Source: Providencia rettgeri (GTDB taxonomy: Bacteria > Pseudomonadota > Gammaproteobacteria > Enterobacterales > Enterobacteriaceae). From it: DNA of 64,000 bases. The translations under genes and the position numbers were made by a program. The notes under the pieces are model-generated. The model had not been told where the DNA came from. It ran no database searches and worked only from the letters and a program-made list of their open reading frames with translations. Location: the NCBI RefSeq assembly GCF_013255915.1, contig NZ_CP053896.1, positions 4,464,001 to 4,528,000 of the forward strand, given 5' to 3'. Below are positions 28,768 to 37,444 of this stretch, piece by piece (within the stretch, counting starts at the first letter, position 1; each line of letters opens with the position of its first letter).

Positions 28768-29811
28768 TCAGAACGAACTATTGTCGATTACAAAGCGATA
28801 TTTAACATCACTTTTCAACATACGTTCATATGCTTGATTAATATTTTCTATATTAATCAACTCAATCTCTGCAACAATATTGTGTTCCCCACAGAAATCA
28901 AGTAATTCCTGAGTTTCTTTAATACCACCGATTAATGAAGCCGAAATAGATTTTCTTCCAAGATATAACGGAACTGAACTCGTGTTAAATTCACCGATGT
29001 AACCAACAAGAACCAATGTTCCATCTAATGTTAATGTAGAAACATATGGTTTTAAATCATGCTCATAAGGGATAGTATCAATGATGATATCAAACTGATT
29101 TTTAATCTCTGCCATCTTAGCTTCATCTGTTGATAACACAACATGATGGGCACCTAAACGGATCGCATCAGCTATTTTGGATTTTGAACTAGTTATTAAT
29201 GTAATCTCTGCCCCTAAAGCATGAGCTAGTTTAATAGCCATATGACCCAAGCCACCTAATCCCACAATAGCAAGCTTAGTTCCGTTACCCACTTTCCAAT
29301 GCCTTAACGGAGACCAAGTTGTAATACCAGCACATAATATTGGTGGAACTGCTTTTAAATCTAAATTTTTAGGTACTTTTACAACAAAATTTTCACTGCA
29401 AACAATTTTTTTAGAATACCCTCCATAAGTCATTCGTCCATCATAACGATCTAAACTATTAAAGGTTTGAGTTGGACCCTCTTCACAATACTGTTCCAAA
29501 TCTGATTTACAATATGTACAGTCTTGACAAGAATCTACTATAAATCCAATTCCTACAATATCACCAACTTTAAACTTTGAAACTTTATTTCCTATATTAG
29601 AAATACGTCCAACAATTTCATGGCCGGGAACAATAGGATATTGAGAAACACCCCAATCATTTCTACTTTGATGAATATCAGTATGACAAACTCCACAGTA
29701 TTCAATATCAATTAAAACATCATCTTCGCGAAGATCTCGACGTTCGAAAACAAAAGGAGCTAGTGGACTCTTATTACTTTTAGCTGCATACCCAAGTATT
29801 TTTATCGACAT
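28768..29811 (-). CDS. Zinc-dependent NAD(P)H alcohol dehydrogenase / aldehyde reductase (YahK/CAD type)
   Basis: A 347-residue medium-chain dehydrogenase of the cinnamyl-alcohol group, close to E. coli YahK. Catalytic zinc ligands are the Cys of YCGVCHTDIH and the His-Glu of VPGHEIVG. The four structural zinc Cys residues are in CQDCTYCKSDLEQYC. The cofactor loop is GLGGLGHMAIKLAHALGA. Such enzymes reduce a broad range of aldehydes with NADPH. The gene lies 170 bases downstream of the DUF4334 gene on the same strand and both point away from an AraC regulator, so they probably form one regulon. Confidence 0.9.
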   Translation of the reverse strand: MSIKILGYAAKSNKSPLAPFVFERRDLREDDVLIDIEYCGVCHTDIHQSRNDWGVSQYPIVPGHEIVGRISNIGNKVSKFKVGDIVGIGFIVDSCQDCTYCKSDLEQYCEEGPTQTFNSLDRYDGRMTYGGYSKKIVCSENFVVKVPKNLDLKAVPPILCAGITTWSPLRHWKVGNGTKLAIVGLGGLGHMAIKLAHALGAEITLITSSKSKIADAIRLGAHHVVLSTDEAKMAEIKNQFDIIIDTIPYEHDLKPYVSTLTLDGTLVLVGYIGEFNTSSVPLYLGRKSISASLIGGIKETQELLDFCGEHNIVAEIELINIENINQAYERMLKSDVKYRFVIDNSSF

Positions 29812-29981
29812 AGTATTCTCTTTATTTTTTATATAAATTAATGATTGATTTAATGACAGCGCGAATAAACCAGACTTTAAATAAATTAAATACCATTTAC
29901 TCTTTATATCTCAAATATAAAATTTAATAATATAAAGTGGCTTATTCACTCACTCCTAATACACAATTAAAATTTTGTTTT

Positions 29982-30485
29982 TTATTGTTCAATAAACTTA
30001 GCAGGATACTTGGCTATTCTTTCTAGAAAAAAGAAATAGTATTTACCGTTATCAACAATGTCGGGAAACCCTTCAATATGCTTACCATCCATTAGCCCGA
30101 AAACAATATTATTATCGACTTTCCTAAAGTGGTCAAAGATTGGCACTCCATCATAAATCATGGTTGCAGACGTTTTTCCTCTAAAGCTCACATCAAGAAT
30201 AGATGCTTCTCCTTTCATTATCTTATTAGAAAAAAGTTTACCCTCATCATTGAAACAAATGATTGGAAGCACATCAAATTTGCTTTTAAACCATTTACCG
30301 TACCATTTCATTTCCGCTAAGGCTTTATTCCCCCAATGACCTGTTTTGAAATCACCACCTTTCCACTTACCTAACATCTCATCTGATGTAATTATAGGAA
30401 GGGAGTCAAAAAGACTCAGTAAAACTGAATCATCTATAATAGAATTTTTAGAACGTAGATCATAAAATTTTTGAATATTATTCAT
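29982..30485 (-). CDS. GXWXG / DUF4334 protein
   Basis: A 167-residue cytoplasmic protein of unknown function. The N-terminal part has GKWKGGDFKTGH (the GXWXG motif) followed by MKWYGKWFKS, and the C-terminal DUF4334 part has RGKTSATMIYDGVPIFDHFRKVDNN followed by GLMDGKH, shortened here. No signal peptide or membrane segment is seen. An AAGGT ribosome binding site precedes the ATG. It is divergent from an AraC-type regulator, with a 22-bp-spaced direct repeat between them, and upstream of a YahK-like reductase gene. Its function is not known from the family. Confidence 0.8.
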   Translation of the reverse strand: MNNIQKFYDLRSKNSIIDDSVLLSLFDSLPIITSDEMLGKWKGGDFKTGHWGNKALAEMKWYGKWFKSKFDVLPIICFNDEGKLFSNKIMKGEASILDVSFRGKTSATMIYDGVPIFDHFRKVDNNIVFGLMDGKHIEGFPDIVDNGKYYFFFLERIAKYPAKFIEQ

Positions 30486-30889
30486 ATAAATATACCTTAT
30501 AAGTTAAAAGTCTTAGTCTGATATAAGCAGTCTCAGATTACTTACTCATCTAAAGTTTCAATATCTATAAACAGAATTTCGGCTATAACTTTCTTTACTA
30601 CTCTTCATTACCTTTTTAGGAATCAATGATTTTATCGCTAAGCTGAGTATTAGAAATAATAGGATTAGAGGTGGGCCCTTATTCCGAAAGAAATTTTGCT
30701 CATTATATGTATTTACTTTTATTGCCTTGTCGATACATATACAGTAAAGGAATTTAGGAGTACTGCATTGCCTGATATTGGATATTTTTTTGCCTGATAA
30801 TATTTTTATGGCATTTAAGGGGGGAAATATGGTGTTGCAAGTGTGAAAAAAACATAATATTCACATATGATCTTGCTTGGAAACACTAT
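30486..30889. other. Divergent regulatory region DUF4334 gene / AraC-type gene
   Basis: A 404-base AT-rich region between divergent genes. The notable content is a direct repeat of TTGCCTGATA at 30768-30799 with a partial third copy at 30722-30727. No gene is supported inside. Confidence 0.5.
30768..30799. promoter_or_regulatory. 22-bp-spaced direct repeat TTGCCTGATA, candidate AraC-type operator
   Basis: Two identical 10-base copies at 30768-30777 and 30790-30799 are on the same face of the helix, about two turns apart, as expected for the two half-sites of an AraC-family protein. A partial copy (TTGCCT) starts 46 bp further left. The regulator gene starts about 90 bp to the right, so autoregulation and control of the divergent genes are both possible. 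Confidence 0.55.
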
Positions 30890-31789
30890 ATGAACAACGA
30901 ACTATTAAATCTCTGCCGTCACTATGCCGATGCTCGGGCCGTTTTTAACGGTGTTATTACTACACCTGTTTCGGGGTTGACTATCGTACGCTCTATCCAT
31001 CAAGGAGAATTACAGGTAGCAGTATCAAGGCCACTTGTCGCGATGATGTTACAGGGGCGAAAACGTGTAACAACAGGCTCTAACAGCTTTGAGTATGGTC
31101 CCGGAGAAGCGATGGTTATATCCGCAGATATTCCTATAGAGGGCCTGATAACAAAGGCTAGTGCTGGAGAGCCCTATTATTCACTTGTTCTAGAACTGGA
31201 TATTTCGCTCCTTAGTGAACTCTTGAGCGCTATGAAAATTAAGAGAAATCGATCGGCAAGTAATATCCATATTGAACCCATTCGAACTAATGTGGCAGAT
31301 ACTGCATGTCGTCTGGTAAGGCTGTTCGAAGAACATGAAGCACTTAACATCCTTGGTAAAGGGTTAATACGTGAGTTACATTACTGGTTGCTCAGGAGTG
31401 AGCATGGAGAAGCCATCAGGGCTCTTGGTGCAATGGACAGTCATTCTGTGAAAGTGAGTCGTGCAATAGAAAAATTGCGTAATGATTTTATGTACCCAAT
31501 CAAAATCAAAGAACTAGCCAGTAGCGTAGGTATGAGCGTACCAGTATTCCATAAATATTTCAGATTACTCACCACACTTACCCCTCTACAATTTCAGAAA
31601 CAACTACGCCTAATTCATGCTAGAAATCAGATGTTAACAAATGGTGTGAGTATCACTCACGCAGCTTCTGCAGTTGGTTATAACAGTGTATCGCAGTTCA
31701 CCCGTGAATATTCGCGAATGTTTAATATTTCACCAGGACGAGATAACAAACTGTTCAGAGCAAACTTTTCTCAAAAAGGTAAGCATTAA
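30890..31789 (+). CDS. AraC-family transcriptional regulator
   Basis: A 299-residue regulator with an N-terminal cupin-type sensing domain (VSRPLVAMMLQGRKRVTTGS, GPGEAMVISADIPIEG) of the kind called AraC_N, and a C-terminal double helix-turn-helix domain (IKELASSVGMSVPVFHKYFR and AASAVGYNSVSQFTREYSRMF). Related regulators often sit next to reductase or aldo/keto reductase genes. It is divergent from the DUF4334 and YahK-like genes, its likely targets. The ribosome binding site is weak. The inducer is unknown. Confidence 0.88.
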   Translation: MNNELLNLCRHYADARAVFNGVITTPVSGLTIVRSIHQGELQVAVSRPLVAMMLQGRKRVTTGSNSFEYGPGEAMVISADIPIEGLITKASAGEPYYSLVLELDISLLSELLSAMKIKRNRSASNIHIEPIRTNVADTACRLVRLFEEHEALNILGKGLIRELHYWLLRSEHGEAIRALGAMDSHSVKVSRAIEKLRNDFMYPIKIKELASSVGMSVPVFHKYFRLLTTLTPLQFQKQLRLIHARNQMLTNGVSITHAASAVGYNSVSQFTREYSRMFNISPGRDNKLFRANFSQKGKH

Positions 31790-32319
31790 CTAAAAATTAT
31801 TATATGAAGCTTAAGCTCATCGTTAGCATAATTACTCAATACAATTAATAAGTTACCCAACCCAAAACACTCATAATACAAGTGCATCAAATTAACATCA
31901 ATTAAGTGCAACCATATCCTTCATCGACACGTATGCACGGAATAGCGTACTACACTGAAAATTTGCATCTATATCATAATTGTCGCTTTACCTACCCTTC
32001 CAATTGTGGACCGATTGTTGCCATAACCCAATATTGAAAATATACAAACTATATTTACTACTTATGTAAAATAAATCTATTTGTGATTTTTATAAATACT
32101 TTTGACAAGCAATGGACTTCAAATAATCAAATAACTATCCCATTAAGCATTGAACTGCATTTGATTGATTTTCATTATATATCCCGCTAGTTTCCCCAAA
32201 TAGTTTGAGTTGTGACTAGGCGGCGGCTCGGGTGCATACATAAGTATGTGACCCGAGTAACCGAGAGCTGCCAACAACGTCACAGCTCAAAATATGACGA
32301 AGAAAAAGAAGAGGAAGAA
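31790..32319. other. Convergent gap between AraC-type gene and pfkA
   Basis: About 530 bases. The right-hand part is an ERIC element (about 32191-32302). In the left 400 bases I see AT-rich sequence without a gene, terminator or clear motif. Confidence 0.5.
32191..32302. repeat. ERIC element 2
   Basis: A second copy of the enterobacterial repeat, with GTTGTGACTAGGCGGC on the left, GCATACATAAGTATGTGACC in the centre and GCCAACAACGTCACAGCTC, AAAATATGA on the right. It ends about 18 bases from the pfkA stop codon. Its outer ends are less well preserved than those of the copy at 15396-15525, so the boundaries are approximate. Confidence 0.82.
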
Positions 32320-33297
32320 TTAGTACAGCTTCTTCGCCGTATCAAACCAATCCTTCTTAAAGACGCGCTTCATATTCATAACAGCATCAATAATGTCATG
32401 ATGAACTAATTTTTCATTTTGGATACCAACACAGCGCCCACCATAGCCTTCTAACAGAAGTTGAATGGAATAAGCTCCCATGCGTGATGCCAAAATGCGG
32501 TCATAAGCAACTGGAGATCCGCCACGCTGGATATGGCCTAGAACCGTTGCGCGAGTTTCATGATGTGTTTCTTGCTCTATATATTTCGCTAACTCACCCA
32601 CATCACAAACGTGTTCGGTAATAGCGACAATCGCATGGCGTTTACCTTTTTCAATGCCACGCTTGATTTCAGATAACAGTTCTTCGCGGTCAAAAGCCAT
32701 TTCTTGCTCAGGTAATACTAAGAATTCACAGCCCCCTGCAATCGCAGCAGATAATGTTAAATCACCACAGTAACGCCCCATGACTTCAACAATCGAAATA
32801 CGTTTATGGGAAGTCGAAGTATCACGAAGGCGGTCAATGGCCTCAACAACCGTTTCGAGGGCAGTAAAATAGCCGATGGTATAGTCTGTACCAGCAACGT
32901 CATTATCAATCGTTCCCGGTAGACCAATACATGGGAACCCTGCTTCCGTCAGTGCTTTAGCCCCCAAATAAGAGCCATCACCACCGATGACAACTAATGC
33001 GTCAATATGGTTTTTCTTCAGATTATCAAATGCGACTGCACGCACTTTTTCATCACGGAATTGTGGAAAACGAGCTGAACCTAAAAAGGTACCACCACGG
33101 TTAATCATATCCGACACGCTATACCGGTCTAATTGCTTCATGCGGTTTTCATATAAGCCAAGGTAACCGTCAAAAATACCCATGACTTCTAAACCTTCAC
33201 CTAGTGCCGCACGAACCACACCGCGGATAGCGGCATTCATGCCTGGCGCGTCACCACCACTCGTTAAAACCCCAATTCTTTTAATCTGCTTGACCAT
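32320..33297 (-). CDS. pfkA: 6-phosphofructokinase I PfkA
   Basis: ATP-dependent phosphofructokinase of glycolysis, 325 residues (E. coli 320). Visible motifs are the ATP loop [25 protein letters not shown], the catalytic [16 protein letters not shown] with the base Asp, [11 protein letters not shown], and [14 protein letters not shown]. The ATG has an AGAGGT ribosome binding site. In E. coli the neighbours are sbp and fieF. Here a 15-kb accessory block separates it from sbp, and fieF is not found between it and cpxP. Confidence 0.97.
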   Translation of the reverse strand: MVKQIKRIGVLTSGGDAPGMNAAIRGVVRAALGEGLEVMGIFDGYLGLYENRMKQLDRYSVSDMINRGGTFLGSARFPQFRDEKVRAVAFDNLKKNHIDALVVIGGDGSYLGAKALTEAGFPCIGLPGTIDNDVAGTDYTIGYFTALETVVEAIDRLRDTSTSHKRISIVEVMGRYCGDLTLSAAIAGGCEFLVLPEQEMAFDREELLSEIKRGIEKGKRHAIVAITEHVCDVGELAKYIEQETHHETRATVLGHIQRGGSPVAYDRILASRMGAYSIQLLLEGYGGRCVGIQNEKLVHHDIIDAVMNMKRVFKKDWFDTAKKLY

Positions 33298-33468
33298 GAT
33301 GACCTCTGATTAATGAACATAAAATTGCAAATCGATAAAACCGTTACGCTGTTAATCTTTTTAACGCTAATTACACTGACTGACTAGTGCTGAATTGATT
33401 CACCTAACAGCATAATACGGCAAAGAGTGAATTATGCATCTGCTTTCCATCAAGCTTTTATGTTTTAT

Positions 33469-33484
33469 TGTGATCCAGTTTACA
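33469..33484. promoter_or_regulatory. CRP-like site upstream of pfkA
   Basis: The sequence is TGTGA-N6-TTACA, nine of ten consensus positions, about 170 bp upstream of the pfkA start. It is a single weak match; E. coli pfkA is better known as a Cra target. Confidence 0.3.
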
Positions 33485-33636
33485 TAATTCTAGCCGATCA
33501 CCCCAATAGGTAAATCCTTCAAGGTAAAAAAAGCCCTAGAGTACAAAATACAGCGTATTACCCTAGTCATACCTTAGTTTGAAATAAAAATTAAGTATTA
33601 ATGATAACACTTAAATTCCTTCGATGCTGTACCTAT

Positions 33637-33666
33637 AAAACAAAAGAAAAGCACCATTTTGGTGCT
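33637..33666 (-). terminator. Terminator of the acyltransferase/cytidylyltransferase pair
   Basis: Read on the minus strand, the stem AGCACC/GGTGCT (33650-33666) with a 5-base loop is followed by TTTCTTTTGTTTT. It starts about 38 bases after the cytidylyltransferase stop. Confidence 0.8.
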
Positions 33667-33703
33667 CTTTTGATTAACGAACAAAAACGAAAATAAAATG
33701 GGA

Positions 33704-34648
33704 TTATGTATAGTAATAACGCGTTAAATGGAAAAAAATAGGCGCAGCAAAACACAATGAGTCAATACGATCCAGCATCCCACCATGCCCCTCAATAATC
33801 GCCCCAAAATCTTTAATACCACTATCACGCTTAATTGCTGACATACATAACCCACCCACAAACCCCATAATGGTAATAGCGAATGACATCAGCCCCGCAA
33901 CCCACCAGCTAAACGGGGTTACCCAGTAAAGGCAAACACCAATGAGTACTGAAGATAATACTCCGCCAATAAAACCTTCAATTGTCTTATTTGGGCTCAA
34001 CTTAGGCACAATAGGCCGCTTACCCATTAACTTGCCAAAAACATACTGCAACACATCTGAAATTTGCGTCACAATAATCAAGAAAAGTAATAATTTTACG
34101 TTTTCGCCTTCATAGCCTTGAATATTCAACATCAATAACGCAGGGACGTGGCTTAAACAAAAAACAGCCACCAACATTCCCCACTGAATTTTTGCAGTGC
34201 GTTCAAGAAAATGAAAGGTATCTCCAGCTAAAGCAATACGGGTAGGCAAGAAAAGGAATACAAAAACAGGTACGAAAATTGAAAATAACCCATACCATTC
34301 AATACCTACCAATACATATTGCAATGGAATAAAAACAAAGAAGCACCAAAATAATGCCTCGTGGTCACTTCGCCGTGTTGGCGTTAAGGTAATAAATTCT
34401 CTTAGTGCAAAGAACGATATCAGTGCGAATAAGATCACGACACCTATATTGCCAAGCACCACAGCAAGTACACAAATAATGCACATAACCCACCATGCGC
34501 GGATACGAGCATTCAAATTATCAATGGTTGGGTTACTTTTTTCACCTGAATAACGATATGCAAGAATACCACCAATAACACTAGCAAATACTAGTATCCC
34601 AAACACACCTGACAACAATAATACTAATTCCCTGTCCCCAATACTCAT
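33704..34648 (-). CDS. CDP-diglyceride synthase-like phosphatidate cytidylyltransferase (YnbB-like)
   Basis: A 314-residue membrane protein with about eight hydrophobic segments and the CdsA signature near the C-terminus: LSPNKTIEGFIGG, then SAIKRDSGIKDFGAIIEGHGGMLDRIDS with its conserved Lys, Asp and His residues (shown in two parts). CdsA proteins make CDP-diacylglycerol from phosphatidic acid and CTP. It overlaps the acyltransferase gene by 4 bases (ATGA), so the pair would make and then activate a phosphatidic acid. This is not the essential cdsA, which lies elsewhere in enterobacteria. E. coli YnbB is the nearest parallel I recall. Confidence 0.85.
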   Translation of the reverse strand: MSIGDRELVLLLSGVFGILVFASVIGGILAYRYSGEKSNPTIDNLNARIRAWWVMCIICVLAVVLGNIGVVILFALISFFALREFITLTPTRRSDHEALFWCFFVFIPLQYVLVGIEWYGLFSIFVPVFVFLFLPTRIALAGDTFHFLERTAKIQWGMLVAVFCLSHVPALLMLNIQGYEGENVKLLLFLIIVTQISDVLQYVFGKLMGKRPIVPKLSPNKTIEGFIGGVLSSVLIGVCLYWVTPFSWWVAGLMSFAITIMGFVGGLCMSAIKRDSGIKDFGAIIEGHGGMLDRIDSLCFAAPIFFHLTRYYYT

Positions 34649-35286
34649 GGCATTAGCTCCTCAAGTGCTTCTTTGGCTCGCTGCAAAAAGTCGATTTTAT
34701 TTTCATTCTCCATAATAGGCTCCAGAGGCTTACCAACGATAGCTGAGCAAATCACAGGCACAACAAGCTTTGACCCCTTCGGTAATACACGATTTAAATT
34801 TTCCAAATAGACTGGAACAACTTCAACATCAGGGTATTTTTTCGCGAGATGGTAGAGCCCACTTTTAAATTGACTTAGCGTTTCCCCATCACCACGCGTA
34901 CCCTCAGGAAAAAATATTAATGAATGCTTTGACTCTAATACTGATTCTAAAGGAGCTAATGTATTATTTTGTGCGGGCTTATCGCCTTTTCTATCGACTA
35001 ATACAGCGCGAAAAACCTTATTAACTAAATAACGCCGAAATGGTGTCTTAACCCAATAATCTTTAGCGGCAACAGGGTGAACAAAATGGCGCATTAACGG
35101 CGGCAACCCAGACCAAATAACCAAACCATCAAGATGACTGGAATGATTAGCATAATAAATACGCGAAGCCATTGAAGGTTGGCACCCGACCCAACGAGTG
35201 CGAACGCCAGTTAATAAACGGCAGGTTCCCGATAACAGCATGCCCATTCCCTTAGCTAAAAGAGAAATTCTCTGCACTTTTTCCAT
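34645..35286 (-). CDS. PlsC-type 1-acylglycerol-3-phosphate acyltransferase-like protein
   Basis: A 213-residue acyltransferase with the four PlsC blocks visible: NHSSHLD (the HX4D catalytic motif), the block II region AAKDYWVKTPFRRYLVNKVF, FPEGTRGDGETLSQFKSG for substrate binding, and VVPVYLENL. It would acylate a lysophospholipid at the inner membrane. An AAGGA ribosome binding site precedes it and its stop overlaps the next gene, indicating one operon. It is accessory to the housekeeping PlsC. Confidence 0.86.
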   Translation of the reverse strand: MEKVQRISLLAKGMGMLLSGTCRLLTGVRTRWVGCQPSMASRIYYANHSSHLDGLVIWSGLPPLMRHFVHPVAAKDYWVKTPFRRYLVNKVFRAVLVDRKGDKPAQNNTLAPLESVLESKHSLIFFPEGTRGDGETLSQFKSGLYHLAKKYPDVEVVPVYLENLNRVLPKGSKLVVPVICSAIVGKPLEPIMENENKIDFLQRAKEALEELMP

Positions 35287-35523
35287 CTTTTTTCCTTGCT
35301 AACGTTTTATCAAACGAAAATTTGCAAAATTACGAAAAGACCTGAATATCGTTTAATTAACAAGATAGAGAGTCAGTTACAGGAGTACAACGGGATAAGT
35401 TCTGATTTATAATATAAGAAAAGTAATATTGAGATAAACAGCAGGGAATAAGTGATTGGTGTAGCAATATATCATCACATTACTACACCAGAACGACATC
35501 CAACTAACATCAATAATTAAATA

Positions 35524-36276
35524 TTATTTTTTGTCAGCGGCAATACGGTCACGGATGTTTTGTGCGCGCTCGCTTGATGGTGGGTGAGAATCAAACATAC
35601 TTGTTTCACTGCTACCCATTTTCGCTAATTTTTCAAAACCAGTAACTAAGCCTTCAGTTTTAACACCGCGTTTTTTCAGTAAATCGTAAGAGAAGTTATC
35701 TGCTTCACTTTCTTGGTGCTGAGAGAACTGTGAGTTAATCAGTTTTTCACCCAGTGCAGCAACTTGTGATGCGCTCAGTTGTTCTGCTACGCCACCCGCT
35801 GATGATGCAGCAGTACGTGCAGCAACCGTTGCATAAGCAACTTGCATAGCTTTACGTGTATGACCTAATGCAACGTGGCCCATTTCATGACCTAAAACAC
35901 CTTCAACTTCATTGTCATTCATCACATCCATCAGGCCGCTGTATACACGTACACAACCATTCGCCATCGCCCATGCATTTACATCGCTAGTCATATAAAC
36001 TTTATAGTTTACTGGGGTACCATCAACTTCGTTACCCAATGCTTTTGCGATTTTATCTAAACGTTTTGCATATTTGCTAGACGCTGGTGCGATTTTGTTT
36101 TGCGCATCCATTTCTTTACATGATTCATCACTGAATTTTTTAACGTCTGCATCACTCAGTGTTGCCGCTTGGAATAATTGCATACCTGAGTTAGTCAACA
36201 TCCCTTGGTCTAAATTTTTACAACCCGTTAAAATGACAGCAGAAACAGCAACTGCCACAAGCGCTTTCATCTTCAT
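35524..36276 (-). CDS. loiP: M48-family metallopeptidase lipoprotein (LoiP/YggG-like)
   Basis: A 250-residue outer-membrane-directed lipoprotein protease. The lipobox ILTGC places the lipidated Cys at residue 19. The zinc site is H130-E131-M-G-H134, with the third ligand Glu expected in HQESEADNFS. Length and sequence match E. coli LoiP (252 residues), which works with the chaperone BepA-like network in envelope quality control. It is a single gene with an AAGGA ribosome binding site 9 bases before the ATG. It is close to the Cpx envelope-stress genes, but this may be chance. Confidence 0.88.
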   Translation of the reverse strand: MKMKALVAVAVSAVILTGCKNLDQGMLTNSGMQLFQAATLSDADVKKFSDESCKEMDAQNKIAPASSKYAKRLDKIAKALGNEVDGTPVNYKVYMTSDVNAWAMANGCVRVYSGLMDVMNDNEVEGVLGHEMGHVALGHTRKAMQVAYATVAARTAASSAGGVAEQLSASQVAALGEKLINSQFSQHQESEADNFSYDLLKKRGVKTEGLVTGFEKLAKMGSSETSMFDSHPPSSERAQNIRDRIAADKK

Positions 36277-36495
36277 AGAACATTTTCCTTTAGTATATAG
36301 GTATTATTTTTTAACAACGCTAAAGACTATGAATTTTGCGAAAAATAACAATAGGAATAAAGCCATAATTATCTAATATATGAATTTGATAACGTTTTGA
36401 CTAAAATTGCAAAATGGGCAGAATATTATTCCAATAATAAGTACTATATAAGCTTCATACAAATAGTACTTAAATTTAGAGTGAAAAAATTCTAA

Positions 36496-37077
36496 CTATT
36501 TAATAAATAACTCAATAATGCAAAAATCATTTTCTGTATTTTGCTCAATAGTAAATTGTAGATTCTCTCGATTTTCTTTGATTAGTAGAGTCTCGAATGG
36601 TTTTAAATAAAAGCAATCTGAATTAATAGTCACCCCAAAATTAGGGGTAATATTAAAAATTAAGATCTCACTTGCTCCACTGACCCAAGAGTTAATAAGC
36701 GCAGTATTCACCCATTGTAAGCGGGCTTGATATTTTTCAGGATTATAGATGACATTAAAATCACGAATTGCACCTTGGATAAGCTCCGCATAAACCTCAC
36801 TTTCCCCATTAAAAGCAAAAAACTCTTTTTGCTTTAACGTCACCGCAGGGTTCTTATCCACATGTAAAATAAGTCCTTCCCCTTCCAATACTCCAATAAT
36901 ACGTTGTCTATTTTGGAAAAACGAAAATGATCCCGCCGCTTTAACATCTGCAATAGACACTCGCCAATCAAAATCATCTAAACCTTCACCATGACTGCGT
37001 GCCAATTCAAGTGTCGACCCTTGGCCATTTTTCCAAGGCATATTGCGATAATCTTGCGTCGTTAATATCTGAGTCAT
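36496..37077 (-). CDS. HutD/Ves-family cupin protein
   Basis: A 193-residue double-cupin protein of the HutD/Ves family (DUF886). Marks are MPWKNGQGSTLELA, FDWRVSIADVKAAGSFSFF, the Arg-rich RQRIIGVLEGEGL and IRDFNVIYNPEKYQARL. E. coli Ves was linked to cold-stress behaviour, and HutD to histidine use. No hut gene is nearby and the biochemical role is not settled. An AGGG ribosome binding site precedes the ATG. Confidence 0.82.
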   Translation of the reverse strand: MTQILTTQDYRNMPWKNGQGSTLELARSHGEGLDDFDWRVSIADVKAAGSFSFFQNRQRIIGVLEGEGLILHVDKNPAVTLKQKEFFAFNGESEVYAELIQGAIRDFNVIYNPEKYQARLQWVNTALINSWVSGASEILIFNITPNFGVTINSDCFYLKPFETLLIKENRENLQFTIEQNTENDFCIIELFIK

Positions 37078-37159
37078 AAAGTAAACCCTACTTTGGTGGA
37101 TACGTTATTTTTATAGTGAGCTTAGCTAATGGCTAGCCTAATCATAGATAAGCTATTTT

Positions 37160-37444
37160 TTAGATACTCTTAAACTGTAGCTTTAATCCGAGAGAATTAA
37201 CGATTTTTATAATCGTCATAAATGTTGGATTTCCCTGTCCTGATAGCGCCTTATATAAACCTTCACGACTCATTCCAACTTCTTTAGCTAATTGGCTCAT
37301 ATTTCTTGCCTTCGCAATATCACCAAGTGCAGCGAGAACTAGACTAGGGTCACCTTCTTCTAGAATTTCGTTTAGATACATTTGTATTTCTTCTTCACTG
37401 TTTAAATACTCAGCGATATCAAATTCTTTTAATTTAGTATTCAT
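37160..37444 (-). CDS. Antitoxin of a HigB/HigA-like pair (HTH addiction module antidote)
   Basis: A 94-residue DNA-binding antitoxin of the putative addiction-module antidote family. The N-terminal half (FDIAEYLNSEEEIQMYLNEIL) is the toxin-wrapping part, and the C-terminal half is a Cro-type helix-turn-helix (MSQLAKEVGMSREGLYKALSGQGNPTF, split only by length). It follows the toxin gene with a 4-base overlap, so it is toxin-first like higBA. It should repress its own operon. Confidence 0.87.
   Translation of the reverse strand: MNTKLKEFDIAEYLNSEEEIQMYLNEILEEGDPSLVLAALGDIAKARNMSQLAKEVGMSREGLYKALSGQGNPTFMTIIKIVNSLGLKLQFKSI

Larger units (their letters stand above)
33298..33703. other. pfkA upstream region
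   Basis: About 400 bases upstream of pfkA (minus strand), ending at the terminator of the CDP-diglyceride-synthase-like gene (33637-33666). It includes a CRP-like sequence at 33469-33484. No gene is supported. Confidence 0.5.

Noticed and set aside
30841-30866. TGTGA and TCACA halves before the AraC-type gene considered as a CRP site
   Set aside because: The halves are 14 bases apart instead of 6, so they cannot form a CRP site.
35457-35490. 8-bp inverted repeat with an 18-base loop after loiP
   Set aside because: The loop is long and no T tract follows on the minus strand, so it is too weak to call a terminator.
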